From positions 310,001-374,000 of the forward strand of contig NZ_JAGEMM010000001.1 in NCBI RefSeq assembly GCF_017921815.1: 64,000 bases of DNA, in the 5' to 3' direction. A model generated the notes under the pieces. It had not been told where the DNA came from. It saw only the letters and a list, made by a program, of their open reading frames with translations, and did no database searches. Within the stretch, counting starts at the first letter, position 1, and each line of letters begins with the position of its first letter. The position numbers and the translations under genes were made by a program. This document shows, one piece after another, positions 48,346 to 57,770 of the stretch. Source of the DNA: Microvirga antarctica. Lineage in GTDB: Bacteria; Pseudomonadota; Alphaproteobacteria; Rhizobiales; Beijerinckiaceae.

Positions 48346-50429
48346 CCTATCGCATTGGCATCGATATCGGCGGAACGTTCACAGATTTTGCCATGATTGA
48401 CGACGCGACTGGCGCGCTGTCGTTTGACAAGATCCTGACGACACCGAAGGATCCCTCGCTTGCAGTCATGGAGGGACTTCGTCGGCTTCTCGACACGACG
48501 GGCGTCTCCATTTCACAGGTTGTTTCGATTATTCACGGCTCAACATTGGTGACCAACGCCGTCATCGAACGCAAGGGCGCGCCCACTGGCATGCTCGTAA
48601 CGGCAGGCTTCCGCGATGTCCTTAATATCGCTCTCGAACGTCGCTACGATCTCTACGACCTGCGCATGACACTCCCTGAGCCGATCATCGACCGCGAATG
48701 TCGCGCGGAGATCCATGAGCGTCTTGCCGAGGACGGCTCCGTTCTCAGCCCCCTCGATCTCCGGGAAGTCGAGAAAGCCGTGCAAGCTCTCATCGACGAG
48801 CATGCCATCACAGCGTTGGCGGTCTGCTTCCTGCATTCGTTCAGCAACCCTTCCCATGAGCAGGAAGCCGCGGCCCACATCACCGATCTTTTTCCAGAGC
48901 TCTACGTCACGTACTCGGCCGACGTTCTGCCGTTCATGCGCGAGTACGAGCGTTGGAATACGGCGGCCGTGAACGCCTATGTCCGCCCGCTCGTTGATCG
49001 CTATCTCGGCCGCCTGGAGGGCAGTCTCGCCGATCTCGGCTTCAACGGAGCATTCTTCATCATGACGTCAAGCGGCGGCACGGTGACATCGGACATTGCT
49101 CGCAGGTATCCGGTGCGGATGCTTGAATCCGGGCCTGCTGCCGGAGTGCTGATGGCTGCAGATGTGGGCCGCCGCGTCGGCGTGAGCGATCTTCTGTCCT
49201 TCGACATGGGCGGCACCACGGCAAAAGGCTCGATCGTCCGTGGCGGCCTTCCCCGCAAGAAGTACGAAATTGAAGTCGCCCGCGTTCACGAATACCAGAC
49301 GGGAAGCGGATTGCCCGTCAAGATTCCCGTCATTGACATGATCGAAATCGGTGCTGGCGGCGGAGGAATCGCGGAGCTGGACGATCGTGGCCTCCTGCGT
49401 GTTGGACCGCGTAGCGCCGGCGCCGATCCCGGCCCTGCCTGCTACGGCCGCGGCGGCGAGAACGCGACGCTCAGCGACGCAAACCTGACACTCGGTTATT
49501 ACGACGCCGACACGTTCCTCGGCGGCACCATGCGTCTTGATCGGGCGGCCAGCGAGCGGGCGATCAGATCTCGTGTCGCATCCAAGCTCGACCTCGACCT
49601 CGCGCGGGCGGCGTGGGGAATTCACGAGACGATCAATGAGGACGTAGCACGAGCCTTTCGCGTCCATGCGTCCGATATCGGCTTTGACTACCGCCGCTGC
49701 AGCATGGTTGCGTTCGGTGGATCAGGCCCGGCGCATGCGGCACGCATCGCGCGCAAACTTCGTGTTCCAAAAGTGATCTACCCACGAGGGTCAGGTGTCA
49801 TGTCGGCAATCGGCATGCTGGTCTCCCCGCTATCGTTTCAACTCGCGCGCAGCAATCGTGTCGCGCTCACCGCGCTGACCGCCGAAGCCTTCGCGGAATA
49901 CTTTGCAGGGCTGCAGGGCGAGGCAGAGAAGGTTCTGTTTCCCCGCACCGAAAACCGGCCCAATCTAACGGTCAGGCGCTCTCTCGACATGCGCTATCAG
50001 GGTCAGGGCTACGAGCTCGAAGTAGTCCTGCCAGAGAACGAAACACCACAGATGCTTTTCGATAGCCTTCCCGGAAAATTCGCGGCGGCCTATCGGGATA
50101 TCTTTTCGCTCAGCTACCTCGATGAGCCGATTGAAATTCTCAACTGGAAAGTCGAGGTCATCGGACCTTCGCCGGTGGCTGCAGACAGCGCGGTGACCGA
50201 CGGGACCAGCGGCCGAGCGGCTCCACGTGCGACACGACAGGCGTATTTCCCTGAGAAGGGATATGTCGAGTGCCCGGTCTACGACCGCTATCTGATGAGT
50301 GCGGGCGACTATGTCGACGGCCCTGCCTTCGTCGAGGAGCGTGAATCCACTTGCGTCCTCGGATATGGCGACCGCGCGACGATTGACCACCACGGAAACC
50401 TTGTTGCCGAAATCGGAGGCCTGTCATGA
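48342..50429 (+). CDS. Hydantoinase/oxoprolinase family protein, subunit A (HyuA-type)
   Basis: A 695-residue ATP-using subunit of the hydantoinase/oxoprolinase/acetone-carboxylase group. The N-terminal nucleotide motif is GIDIGGTFTDFAMI. The family blocks HGSTLVTNAVIERKGA, LESGPAAGVLMAADVGRR, SFDMGGTTAKGS and MVAFGGSGPAHAARIA are intact. These enzymes phosphorylate and open cyclic amides or activate ketones. ATG 48342 is chosen because it overlaps the LivM-type stop and has AAGAGGAAAA before it. It works as a complex with the HyuB-type protein encoded next. Confidence 0.92.
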   Translation: MTYRIGIDIGGTFTDFAMIDDATGALSFDKILTTPKDPSLAVMEGLRRLLDTTGVSISQVVSIIHGSTLVTNAVIERKGAPTGMLVTAGFRDVLNIALERRYDLYDLRMTLPEPIIDRECRAEIHERLAEDGSVLSPLDLREVEKAVQALIDEHAITALAVCFLHSFSNPSHEQEAAAHITDLFPELYVTYSADVLPFMREYERWNTAAVNAYVRPLVDRYLGRLEGSLADLGFNGAFFIMTSSGGTVTSDIARRYPVRMLESGPAAGVLMAADVGRRVGVSDLLSFDMGGTTAKGSIVRGGLPRKKYEIEVARVHEYQTGSGLPVKIPVIDMIEIGAGGGGIAELDDRGLLRVGPRSAGADPGPACYGRGGENATLSDANLTLGYYDADTFLGGTMRLDRAASERAIRSRVASKLDLDLARAAWGIHETINEDVARAFRVHASDIGFDYRRCSMVAFGGSGPAHAARIARKLRVPKVIYPRGSGVMSAIGMLVSPLSFQLARSNRVALTALTAEAFAEYFAGLQGEAEKVLFPRTENRPNLTVRRSLDMRYQGQGYELEVVLPENETPQMLFDSLPGKFAAAYRDIFSLSYLDEPIEILNWKVEVIGPSPVAADSAVTDGTSGRAAPRATRQAYFPEKGYVECPVYDRYLMSAGDYVDGPAFVEERESTCVLGYGDRATIDHHGNLVAEIGGLS

Positions 50430-52081
50430 GTACCGAGCGATCTTTTGACGCAGTGAGCCTTGGCATTCTCTGGGACCGGCTCATCTCGGTCACCAATGAA
50501 ATCGTGCAGGCACTGGTGCGGACGTCGTTCTCGACCATCGCGCGGGAGAACTATGATCTGTCGTGCGTGTTGTTCGACGCAAAGGGGCGCAGTATCGCCC
50601 AGGGTACCATGAGCGTTCCCGTGTTCATCGGGACAGCTCCCCAGACCATGCGCCATATGCTCGATGCCATTCCGCCCGAATCCCTAAAGCCAGGCGACGT
50701 CATCCTCACCAACGACATTTGGATGGGCACTGGGCATCTCTGGGACCTTAATGTCATGCAACCTGCCTTCAAAGATGGGCGAATCGTTGGCTTTGCCATG
50801 AGCATCAGTCATCTGCCCGATATCGGCGGACGAGGATTCTCGACGCTCAACGAGAACATGTATGAGGAAGGACTGCAGATTCCCATCACGCGGATTGTCC
50901 GCGCAGGGGAACCCAATGTCGAATTGATTGAACTCATTCGAAAGAATGTCAGGGTCAGTGAACAGGTCATCGGCGACCTCATGGCGAATATTGCCGCAAC
51001 GGATGTCGGTTGCCGGCAGCTCGTGGAGTTCATGGATGACTATGGCATCGATGATCTCGTCCCGCTGGCCGATGCGATCATCGAGCAGTCGGAAGCAGCG
51101 ATGCGCCAAAGTATTGCTGCCGTCCCGGATGGTGTCTATCGCAACGAGATCAAGGTTGAGGCCTTCAACGAAGCCGTGACTCTTGCCTGCGCGGTGCAAA
51201 TCAGCGGCGACCGCCTGATGGTCGATTTCGAGGGCACCGGCCCCATGGTGCCGTTCGCGATCAACGTCCCCCTTTGCTACACAAAGGCAATGGCTGCTTA
51301 TGCAATCAAGGCGCTGATCCTGCCGCATGTCCCGAACAACGCCGGGTCCGTGACACCAGTAGAAGTGAAAGCGCCTGCCGGATGCATTCTCAACGCTGTG
51401 GCGCCAGCAGCGACGGGCGCACGATTCATGGTCGGACACTTCATCGCACCACTGATATTCGGTGCCATCGCGAAGGTGATGCCGGAGCGCGTCCAGGCGG
51501 ATTCCGGGATGACGAACATCATGAACGTCATCGGTCGCAACCCGAAAGGTCAGGAATTTACAACACTGTTCTTTTCGGCGGGTGGCTTTGGAGCCATGGC
51601 GGGTCTCGACGGCCTCGCGACGACTCCGTCTCCATCAAACATGATGGTCATGCCTACAGAGACCTGGGAGGTGCTGACGGGGATCCGGGTCCTGTCGCGG
51701 ACACTGCGCGCCGACAGCGGCGGGGCCGGAGAGTTTCGCGGCGGCCTCGGCCAGGAAATTGCCATGCGCAACGACACCCGGCACGCGCTGACGGTCTATG
51801 CCATGGGCGCACGGACGGTGTTTCCCGCTCTTGGCTCGCGCGATGGCAAGCCGGGCGCTCTACGCAGCTACAGGGTGAACGGCAAGGATGTTCAGGCGCA
51901 GGGGCGTTACGATCTCAAGCCGGGCGACCACCTTCATCTCCTTGAGGCCGGCGGCGGCGGCTACGGCGACCCGGCGCTGCGTGATCGAAGCGCGATCGCG
52001 GCAGATATCGAACGCGGCTTCGTGACTTTAGACGCCGCCAAGCGAGACTACGGCTATGTCCCGGTAACGCCTGCTCACTGA
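50426..52081 (+). CDS. Hydantoinase/oxoprolinase family protein, subunit B (HyuB-type)
   Basis: A 551-residue partner of the HyuA-type protein, with a 4-base gene overlap. Family blocks are VRTSFSTIARENYDLSCVLF, GDVILTNDIWMGTGHLWDLN, SHLPDIGGRGFS and ADSGGAGEFRGGLGQ, and the end is EAGGGGYGDPALRD. The pair would hydrolyse a cyclic amide such as a hydantoin or lactam with ATP, or carboxylate a ketone. The transporter and cupins of the same operon point to use as a nutrient. Confidence 0.93.
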   Translation: MSTERSFDAVSLGILWDRLISVTNEIVQALVRTSFSTIARENYDLSCVLFDAKGRSIAQGTMSVPVFIGTAPQTMRHMLDAIPPESLKPGDVILTNDIWMGTGHLWDLNVMQPAFKDGRIVGFAMSISHLPDIGGRGFSTLNENMYEEGLQIPITRIVRAGEPNVELIELIRKNVRVSEQVIGDLMANIAATDVGCRQLVEFMDDYGIDDLVPLADAIIEQSEAAMRQSIAAVPDGVYRNEIKVEAFNEAVTLACAVQISGDRLMVDFEGTGPMVPFAINVPLCYTKAMAAYAIKALILPHVPNNAGSVTPVEVKAPAGCILNAVAPAATGARFMVGHFIAPLIFGAIAKVMPERVQADSGMTNIMNVIGRNPKGQEFTTLFFSAGGFGAMAGLDGLATTPSPSNMMVMPTETWEVLTGIRVLSRTLRADSGGAGEFRGGLGQEIAMRNDTRHALTVYAMGARTVFPALGSRDGKPGALRSYRVNGKDVQAQGRYDLKPGDHLHLLEAGGGGYGDPALRDRSAIAADIERGFVTLDAAKRDYGYVPVTPAH

Positions 52082-52136
52082 TGGGCGACGACAGCTGCAA
52101 CCATCCAGACTGCGCCGCCATGCTTAGGAGATTTTC

Positions 52137-52799
52137 ATGCCGCTCGAACGCTACGCCGCCGACTTCTCCATCCTCTCGAAGGAGACCCTCGCCAAGTGGG
52201 TCGGTTGCCCGTCCGCGATCGCTGGCGATGCGATGAACCGCGCGCGGTGCATGATCGGTGCGATCAAACCTCTGCGGCCGGGAATGGCGCTTGTTGGCCA
52301 GGCGCGCACCGTGCAGGTTCCTGCCGGAGACAACGCTGCCATTCACGTGGCGCTTGCCATCGCGCGCCGCGGCGAGGTTCTCGTCATCGATGCCTGCGCG
52401 CATCCCGATACCTCGGTCTGGGGTGGCATTCTCACTGACGCGGCGAAGAGATGCGGGCTTGCCGGGATTGTCCTGGATGGCGCAACGCGCGATGCGGGGG
52501 AAATCGCTCAGCTGGGGTTTCCTGTTTTCTGTCGCGCCGTCTCGCCACGCGGTGGACAGAAGGGTGGGTTTGGAATGGTTGACGGCGATGTGGCTGTAGG
52601 GGGAGTCACCGTGCGCAGCGGAGACCTGATCCTCGCAGACGATGACGGCGTCGCTGTCGTGCCGCTGCACTTGGTCGAGAGCGTGTGGGCGGAAGTGGAA
52701 AAGGTCAAGAGCAAGGAGGCCGAGATACTCGCTGGAATTGCGCAGGGCCGGACGAGTGCCGATGTTCTTGGAATTAAAGTCCCGGAGATCAATCGATAA
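52137..52799 (+). CDS. RraA-family protein (hydroxy-oxoacid aldolase/decarboxylase-like)
   Basis: A 220-residue protein of the RraA/HMG aldolase fold. Motifs are GQARTVQVPAGDNAAIHVAL, the GG-containing segment WGGILTDAAKRCGLAG and the metal-site IVLDGATRDAGEI, followed by the late DDDGVAVVP. The RD motif used for catalysis in the class II pyruvate aldolases is in ATRDAGE. It probably cleaves a 4-hydroxy-2-oxoacid or decarboxylates an oxaloacetate-like acid made downstream of the HyuAB step. It lies 55 bp after HyuB and converges with the GntR gene, overlapping it by 11 bp. Confidence 0.9.
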   Translation: MPLERYAADFSILSKETLAKWVGCPSAIAGDAMNRARCMIGAIKPLRPGMALVGQARTVQVPAGDNAAIHVALAIARRGEVLVIDACAHPDTSVWGGILTDAAKRCGLAGIVLDGATRDAGEIAQLGFPVFCRAVSPRGGQKGGFGMVDGDVAVGGVTVRSGDLILADDDGVAVVPLHLVESVWAEVEKVKSKEAEILAGIAQGRTSADVLGIKVPEINR

Positions 52800-53517
52800 C
52801 GCGCTTCGCGGCCGCCCTGTGGCGGAGCTTCGGCGCGGTTGCAGCACTTGAATTCTTCTCAAGGGCGTAGCTCATGATAGCATTCCGGGAGGCTAGGAAA
52901 TGCGACTTGAAGACCGCAGCCGCCCAGACGCCGTCGCCGGCGCGGAAAGCCTTGATCATCTCCGCGTAGCGAGAGACGGCTCGTGCCCAATCCTCTGCGC
53001 TATAGGCGTAGTAAGCGCGCTGGATGTTTGCGACATTAGAGGTTTGCTGAAGCAGCGCGGCAAGCCATCGGTTGCCGCAGTTCCGGGAGATGATCTCGTG
53101 AAACTGGACGTTGAGGCGCGTTTGTTCGTCGATCCTGGTGTGGTTGTCATCGGTATCGATGAGCGCCATGGCCCGGACGATGTCTTCCATCGCGGCAATC
53201 TCGCTGGCATTCGCATGTCGGGCGACGCCGCCAGCCGCGAGCCCCGCGAGTTCCGCGCGGACGCTGATCAACTCGGAAAACGATTCGTCCGACCATGGCG
53301 TAACGTAAGCGCCTTGATTGGCGACGAATGTGACAAAGCCATCGGCTGCAAGCCGCCGCAACGCCTCGCGCACCGGCGTGCGGCTGACGCCGATCTCAGC
53401 CGCGATGACTGCCTCACGCAGGTGCGAGTGCGCGGCATAACGGCCATCCATGATGCCCGCTCGGATTGCGTCATACGCGAGATTCGATGCCTTCGCCATT
53501 TGCTGACCAGGATTCAT
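52789..53517 (-). CDS. GntR-family regulator with FCD domain (FadR subfamily)
   Basis: A 242-residue regulator. The winged HTH (about 15-75) has REAVIAAEIGVSRTPVREAL and LRRLAADGFVTFV. The FCD ligand domain follows with its metal histidines in NVQFHEIISRNCGN and FKSHFLASRNAI. ATG 53517 is used; 53538 in frame is possible. It faces the Liv/HyuAB operon, with an 11-bp overlap with the RraA-type stop. It is the most likely owner of the paired AAGTATACAA sites at 42798-42860. Confidence 0.9.
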   Translation of the reverse strand: MNPGQQMAKASNLAYDAIRAGIMDGRYAAHSHLREAVIAAEIGVSRTPVREALRRLAADGFVTFVANQGAYVTPWSDESFSELISVRAELAGLAAGGVARHANASEIAAMEDIVRAMALIDTDDNHTRIDEQTRLNVQFHEIISRNCGNRWLAALLQQTSNVANIQRAYYAYSAEDWARAVSRYAEMIKAFRAGDGVWAAAVFKSHFLASRNAIMSYALEKNSSAATAPKLRHRAAAKRVID

Positions 53518-53674
53518 CCGTCGACACCCCTTCGCCATCTTGCCGCGGCCGTTGCCTGAAGCACGGCCTATACACAGAGAGCGACACGCGAACCATAGCA
53601 GTCCCACCACCGTAAGTCAGAAAAACGGACGGCGTTGGGTCGTCGAAATTACCCCGTGCGAATCGGATACGATC

Positions 53675-54685
53675 ATGAAGACTACGACGATTGGCGCTCT
53701 CCATTTGCCGGTAGCGCGTCTCGGGCTGGGTTGTATGAGCTTTGCCGGTGTTTATGGGAATGTTGACGAGGACGAGGTGAGTCGCACTGTTCAGGCGGCC
53801 TTGGATCTCGGCGCCAACCTCTTCGATACCGCGGATGTCTATGGCGCCGGTGTCAGCGAGAAGATGCTCGGTCAAGCATTGCGAGGCCGCCGCCAAGAGG
53901 CAGTCATCTGCACGAAATTCGGCAACATTGACCACGCCGGAGCCGCGCCTGTGGCCGAGGCCTATGCAGGCCGTTGGGAAACCTGCGGGCGGCCGGACTA
54001 CGTCAGAAGCGCCTGCGAGAAAAGTCTCCGCAATCTCGGCGTCGAGACCATCGATCTCTACTACGTCCATCGGATCGATCCGACGGTACCGATCGAGGAG
54101 ACGATCGGCGCCATGGCGGACCTCGTACAGGCCGGGAAAATCCGAGCGATCGGTCTTTCCGAGGCCGGCGCTGAGACGATCCGGAGGGCACATGCAACCC
54201 ATCCACTCGCAGCTCTCCAATCCGAATACTCTCTGTGGTCGCGCGAGCCAGAGGATTGGGCAATTCCCCTGTGCCAGGAATTAGGCATGGCTTTCGTCGG
54301 GTACTCGCCGCTCGGTCGCGGTTTCTTAACCGGCGCGGTCCCGCCGCTCAACGAGCTCTCCGAGCAGGACTCACGCCGCCACCAGCCCCGCTTTGAACCG
54401 CAGAACTACGCCGCAAATCGTCGCCTGCTGGACATTCTAGACGAAGCGGCGATCTCTCATGGCTGTAGCAAGGCTCAGGTCGCGCTGGCATGGATGCTGG
54501 CTCAAGCACCAAACGTCCTGGCAATTCCCGGCAGCAAATCCGTCAGACACCTGAGGGAAAATGTTGCATCCGAGAGAATTTCGCTGACGACCGTTGAACG
54601 CGAGACTATTTCGGCCGCGTTCCCGAGGACTGCGGCTCTCGGTGAGCGCTATCCGGACGTTCAGATGACGAGGATCGGCCTTTGA
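53675..54685 (+). CDS. Aldo/keto reductase
   Basis: A 336-residue NADPH-dependent TIM barrel. The tetrad is complete: D51 (LFDTADVYGAG), Y56, K81 (ICTKFG) and H132 (YYVHRID). Further marks are IGLSEAGAETIRRA, LQSEYSLWSRE, YSPLGRGFLTGA and IPGSKSVRHLRENV. It is close to the AKR group with YakC/Tas-like sequences. It is divergent from the GntR gene and may serve the same pathway by reducing an aldehyde or ketone. Confidence 0.92.
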   Translation: MKTTTIGALHLPVARLGLGCMSFAGVYGNVDEDEVSRTVQAALDLGANLFDTADVYGAGVSEKMLGQALRGRRQEAVICTKFGNIDHAGAAPVAEAYAGRWETCGRPDYVRSACEKSLRNLGVETIDLYYVHRIDPTVPIEETIGAMADLVQAGKIRAIGLSEAGAETIRRAHATHPLAALQSEYSLWSREPEDWAIPLCQELGMAFVGYSPLGRGFLTGAVPPLNELSEQDSRRHQPRFEPQNYAANRRLLDILDEAAISHGCSKAQVALAWMLAQAPNVLAIPGSKSVRHLRENVASERISLTTVERETISAAFPRTAALGERYPDVQMTRIGL

Positions 54686-55733
54686 ACGTCACTGACAATG
54701 CCCGCCTGCAGCGATCCCTGCGCCGTGGGCATCACCGATCTGCTTTCTGCCTCCCCCGCACCGGCTGCGGGCGCTGCCGGTGTCAGCGGTTCTATGAAAA
54801 CAGGCGTGCCGGACACTGAGTAACGCGGAGGCAGGAAACCCTTGCTCCAAATTCTGCCCGCACTCTCGCAGTGCAGGGCACCTCGCGAGGCAAGAGCCGT
54901 AGAAACTCGAAAAGTATCGTGTAGGAACCCCGGCGCAGAGCGGAGCGGCACCAAAGTGGGTAATCTATCCAACTTGCAACGCGATCCTCGATCGCCTCCA
55001 GAAGTGTCGGGCCTCCTGAGTTCACGCGATGTCTGCGAAGGCAGCCGGCTTGCTGACGCGAAGCTTTTTCACGTCGTTGCGGCGCCCCCCCGGTCGAAGA
55101 CGGCCGCGCGAGGTTCCTCTCCACTTTTGGGTTGTGTGGCGTCGAACTTCTCGAGATATGACAGGGTTGTGAGCAGCGACCTCTTTGCCCTGCAAAGGTC
55201 ACTCCGCGGCGTCCACGCGTCTCACTCGCACGCCGACCCGGCGCCCTCTTTCCTCGGTTAGCTACTCGGAAATGAAGAACCCACCTCCGAAGGCGCTTGA
55301 AGCCTCGGGGACAGCCCGGAAGCGAACCATTTCTGATTAATTGATCAGGCAGCATTGACGTTGACGTAGAGTTATAGGATTTTGGAGTCCTCGAGACTGC
55401 CCTGATCCGTCTCTGAAGCCGGTTGAGCAAGAGGAATAATCTCAATCAGAGTCCACAGACAGAAATAGAGAAAGAGAGGCCTCGTTTTCAACGTCACGTG
55501 AAAGGCCATTTGCACGGCTCAGGTTTCTATCTCCACACCACTTGCATGCGACGGTACTGGCTCATTCGGGTGCGGATACTGACACCAGAGGCCAGGAACG
55601 AGTGCTCACATCGCCAGCCATGCCCACGACTGGTCTCCTATGGCGACGATAATTATCGGGCCAATTGGGTCATAAGGCGCCAACCATCGTCACTTAGTGG
55701 TCAAGGCGTCGCCACTTTCAACGGGAGGAAAAA
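54686..55733. other. About 1 kb without a convincing gene
   Basis: No frame on either strand has family marks, a credible ribosome site or steady coding composition. A 217-codon minus-strand frame (54792-55445) is Arg/Ser/Pro-rich and looks like a chance frame. The only feature I can support is the palindrome at 55333-55348. The stretch may be decayed sequence. Confidence 0.5.
55333..55348. promoter_or_regulatory. Near-perfect palindrome, candidate TetR operator (site A)
   Basis: CTGATTAATTGATCAG differs from its reverse complement by one symmetric pair. It resembles site B at 61239-61254, ahead of the SDR/ligase unit. It lies about 390 bp before the NMT1-type binding protein gene. The nearby TetR protein (57771-58454) is the candidate binder. 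Confidence 0.45.
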
Positions 55734-56762
55734 ATGCATAGACTTTCTCTACGAGCGATCGCGTCCGGCCTGCTGACCACCGCCACAATCCTGGCATTTG
55801 CCCTGACACCGGCAACCGCCGCCGAAAAAGTGAGGGTTGGCATTGCCGGCTCCTCGAGCCAGATCGCATTGCTTGCCTTCAATGTTGCCCGCACGAAGGG
55901 TTTTATCGAGAAGCAGGGCGTTGATCTGGAAGTGATAGATTTCGGGTCAGGCAGCAAAGGCGTCCAGGCCTTCGTTGGCGGGGATGTTGACCTCGTGGCG
56001 GCCACATTCGAGCACGCCATCCGCCTCCGCTCGAAAGGCATCAACGTTAAAAGCGTCGCTTCCATGAGCAAAGCGCCCGGAGTCGTTCTGGCGGTCACGA
56101 AAGCGTTCGCACCAAATTACAAGAGCGTCAGAGATCTGGTTGGCAAGAATGTCGGTGTTTCCGCGCCAGGCTCAGCCACGCATTCATTCCTCAACCTGTT
56201 CCTTGCCAAAAGCGGCATCAAGCCGGACCAGGTCGGCGTAATCGGAATAGGCAACACGGCCGGCGCATTGGCGGCAATCCGCACGGGCTCCGAGATCCAG
56301 GCGATCGTCAATTATGATCCCGTAATCACCATGCTGGAGCAATCCGGCGACGTGACAGCCGCCATCGACCTGCGGGACGCTGCGGCAACGAGAGAGGCCT
56401 TGGGCACAGACTTCACGTTCCTGAATCTCCTGGCGCACGACACCTATATTAACAAAAACCCCAAGGCGGTCCAAGCTGTCGTGTCCGGGCTCGTCGAAGC
56501 GCTCCGTTGGATCCCAACGGCCACCCCAGAGGAAGTTCGCGCCGCCGTCCCAGAGCAGTTCTGGAAGGAAAATCCGGGTCTCTATCTGGAGTCCATCAAG
56601 AAAAATCTGACAGGGCTTTCACCGGACGGAAGGATCACACAGGCAGAAGCCGAAGGGGTTTACAAAGTTCTCTTGACTGAAGATCCGCAGATCGATCCGA
56701 AGAAAGTCGATTTCGCCGCCACCTTCGACAATAGCTTCGCCGAGAAGGCAAATGCAAAATGA
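55734..56762 (+). CDS. ABC transporter substrate-binding protein, NMT1/SsuA type
   Basis: A 342-residue periplasmic protein. The signal peptide is about residues 1-29 (FALTPATAAE). The mature start KVRVGIAGSSSQIALLAFNV and LVGKNVGVSAPGSATHSFLN are typical of the NMT1/aliphatic sulfonate-nitrate-taurine group. GGGAGGAAAAA gives a strong ribosome site. No permease or ATPase lies beside it, so it must use transporter parts encoded elsewhere or beyond the window. Neighbours suggest an organic acid or aromatic cargo. Confidence 0.9.
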   Translation: MHRLSLRAIASGLLTTATILAFALTPATAAEKVRVGIAGSSSQIALLAFNVARTKGFIEKQGVDLEVIDFGSGSKGVQAFVGGDVDLVAATFEHAIRLRSKGINVKSVASMSKAPGVVLAVTKAFAPNYKSVRDLVGKNVGVSAPGSATHSFLNLFLAKSGIKPDQVGVIGIGNTAGALAAIRTGSEIQAIVNYDPVITMLEQSGDVTAAIDLRDAAATREALGTDFTFLNLLAHDTYINKNPKAVQAVVSGLVEALRWIPTATPEEVRAAVPEQFWKENPGLYLESIKKNLTGLSPDGRITQAEAEGVYKVLLTEDPQIDPKKVDFAATFDNSFAEKANAK

Positions 56763-56856
56763 GTAAAGGTGCATGGTAGTTCGAATTCTAATATTTTCTT
56801 CCGTTAGGAAATGAGATGTCTTCCATTCTATGCTCGCAAAATGAGGGATTACCGGA

Positions 56857-57684
56857 TTGACCTCGCTCGACCGCCGGGTCGCACTGCTGACAGGATGTGG
56901 CCAGCGGAACGGTATCGGCGCGGCTTGCGCATTGACTCTCTCGCGGCACGGCGTCGTGGTAGCGATCAGCGATATCCCACGTCGATCGACCTCCGGCAGA
57001 TCGACCCCGATTCACGACGCGCTAGATGCCTTGGTCGACGAGATCGTTGACCAAGGCGGGACTGCACTATCCCTGCGGGGCGATCTGCTTTCGGAAGCGG
57101 ACGTGAAGAAGATGGTCGAAGAGGTCCTCGATCACTTCGGCCATCTCGACATCCTGGTCAACAACGCAGCCGCTGCCCATGGTCCCGACCGGGCAGAAGT
57201 GGACGACGTTCCTCTTTCGGCGTGGGATGAGGTGATGAACATCAATGCCCGCAGCGCTTTCTTACTCTCAAGAGCCACCCTTCCCTCAATGCGCCAACGG
57301 GGCTTCGGACGCATTATCAACATTTCTTCTGCAATTGTCGGCCAGCCACGGCGGCTTCGTGCGGTCTACGCCGCATCAAAAGCCGCGGTCGTGGGTTTCA
57401 CCCAAGGGTTGGCAGTCGACGTTGCCGACAAGGGTATCACGGTCAACGCCGTCTGCCCTGGATCGATTCTGACGGCGCGCGCGGAGAGGACGGCCCACCG
57501 TTCCGGACATTCGGACGGGAAAGTCGCCTTTGCGGAGAGCGCGCTTACCATTCCGGCTCGCCGCCACGGTACTCCGGAGGATGTCGCCGGCATGGTTGCG
57601 TGGCTGGCGTCCGAACAAGCTGCATACATTACCGGACAATCGATCTTCATCGATGGCGGCGGCATACCTCACTATCGGGCGTGA
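56857..57684 (+). CDS. SDR-family NAD(P)-dependent oxidoreductase
   Basis: A 275-residue short-chain dehydrogenase starting at a TTG with GAGGGA nine bases upstream; the first residues lead straight into the cofactor fold (VALLTGCGQRNGIGAACA). NNAAAAHG, the catalytic serine in INISSAIVG and the pair in VYAASKAAVVGFTQ are intact, and the end is ITGQSIFIDGGG. An 11-residue insertion after the first strand-helix unit (SDIPRRSTSGRSTP) is longer than usual. It lies 94 bp after the NMT1-type gene on the same strand. Confidence 0.88.
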   Translation: MTSLDRRVALLTGCGQRNGIGAACALTLSRHGVVVAISDIPRRSTSGRSTPIHDALDALVDEIVDQGGTALSLRGDLLSEADVKKMVEEVLDHFGHLDILVNNAAAAHGPDRAEVDDVPLSAWDEVMNINARSAFLLSRATLPSMRQRGFGRIINISSAIVGQPRRLRAVYAASKAAVVGFTQGLAVDVADKGITVNAVCPGSILTARAERTAHRSGHSDGKVAFAESALTIPARRHGTPEDVAGMVAWLASEQAAYITGQSIFIDGGGIPHYRA

Positions 57685-57770
57685 AGAGAACTGGCGCGCG
57701 ATCGGTACGAGTTAGTGCATCGATTGAACTTCAATGCGCATGGGCGCCTTACCTTTACACACTTGACAGC

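Noticed and set aside
54792-55445. 217-codon minus-strand frame in the 1-kb gap
   Set aside because: Arg/Ser/Pro-rich, no motif, no ribosome site; looks like chance.
55423-55776. 117-codon frame before the NMT1-type binding protein
   Set aside because: No family and it overlaps the strong ribosome site and start of the binding protein in another frame.
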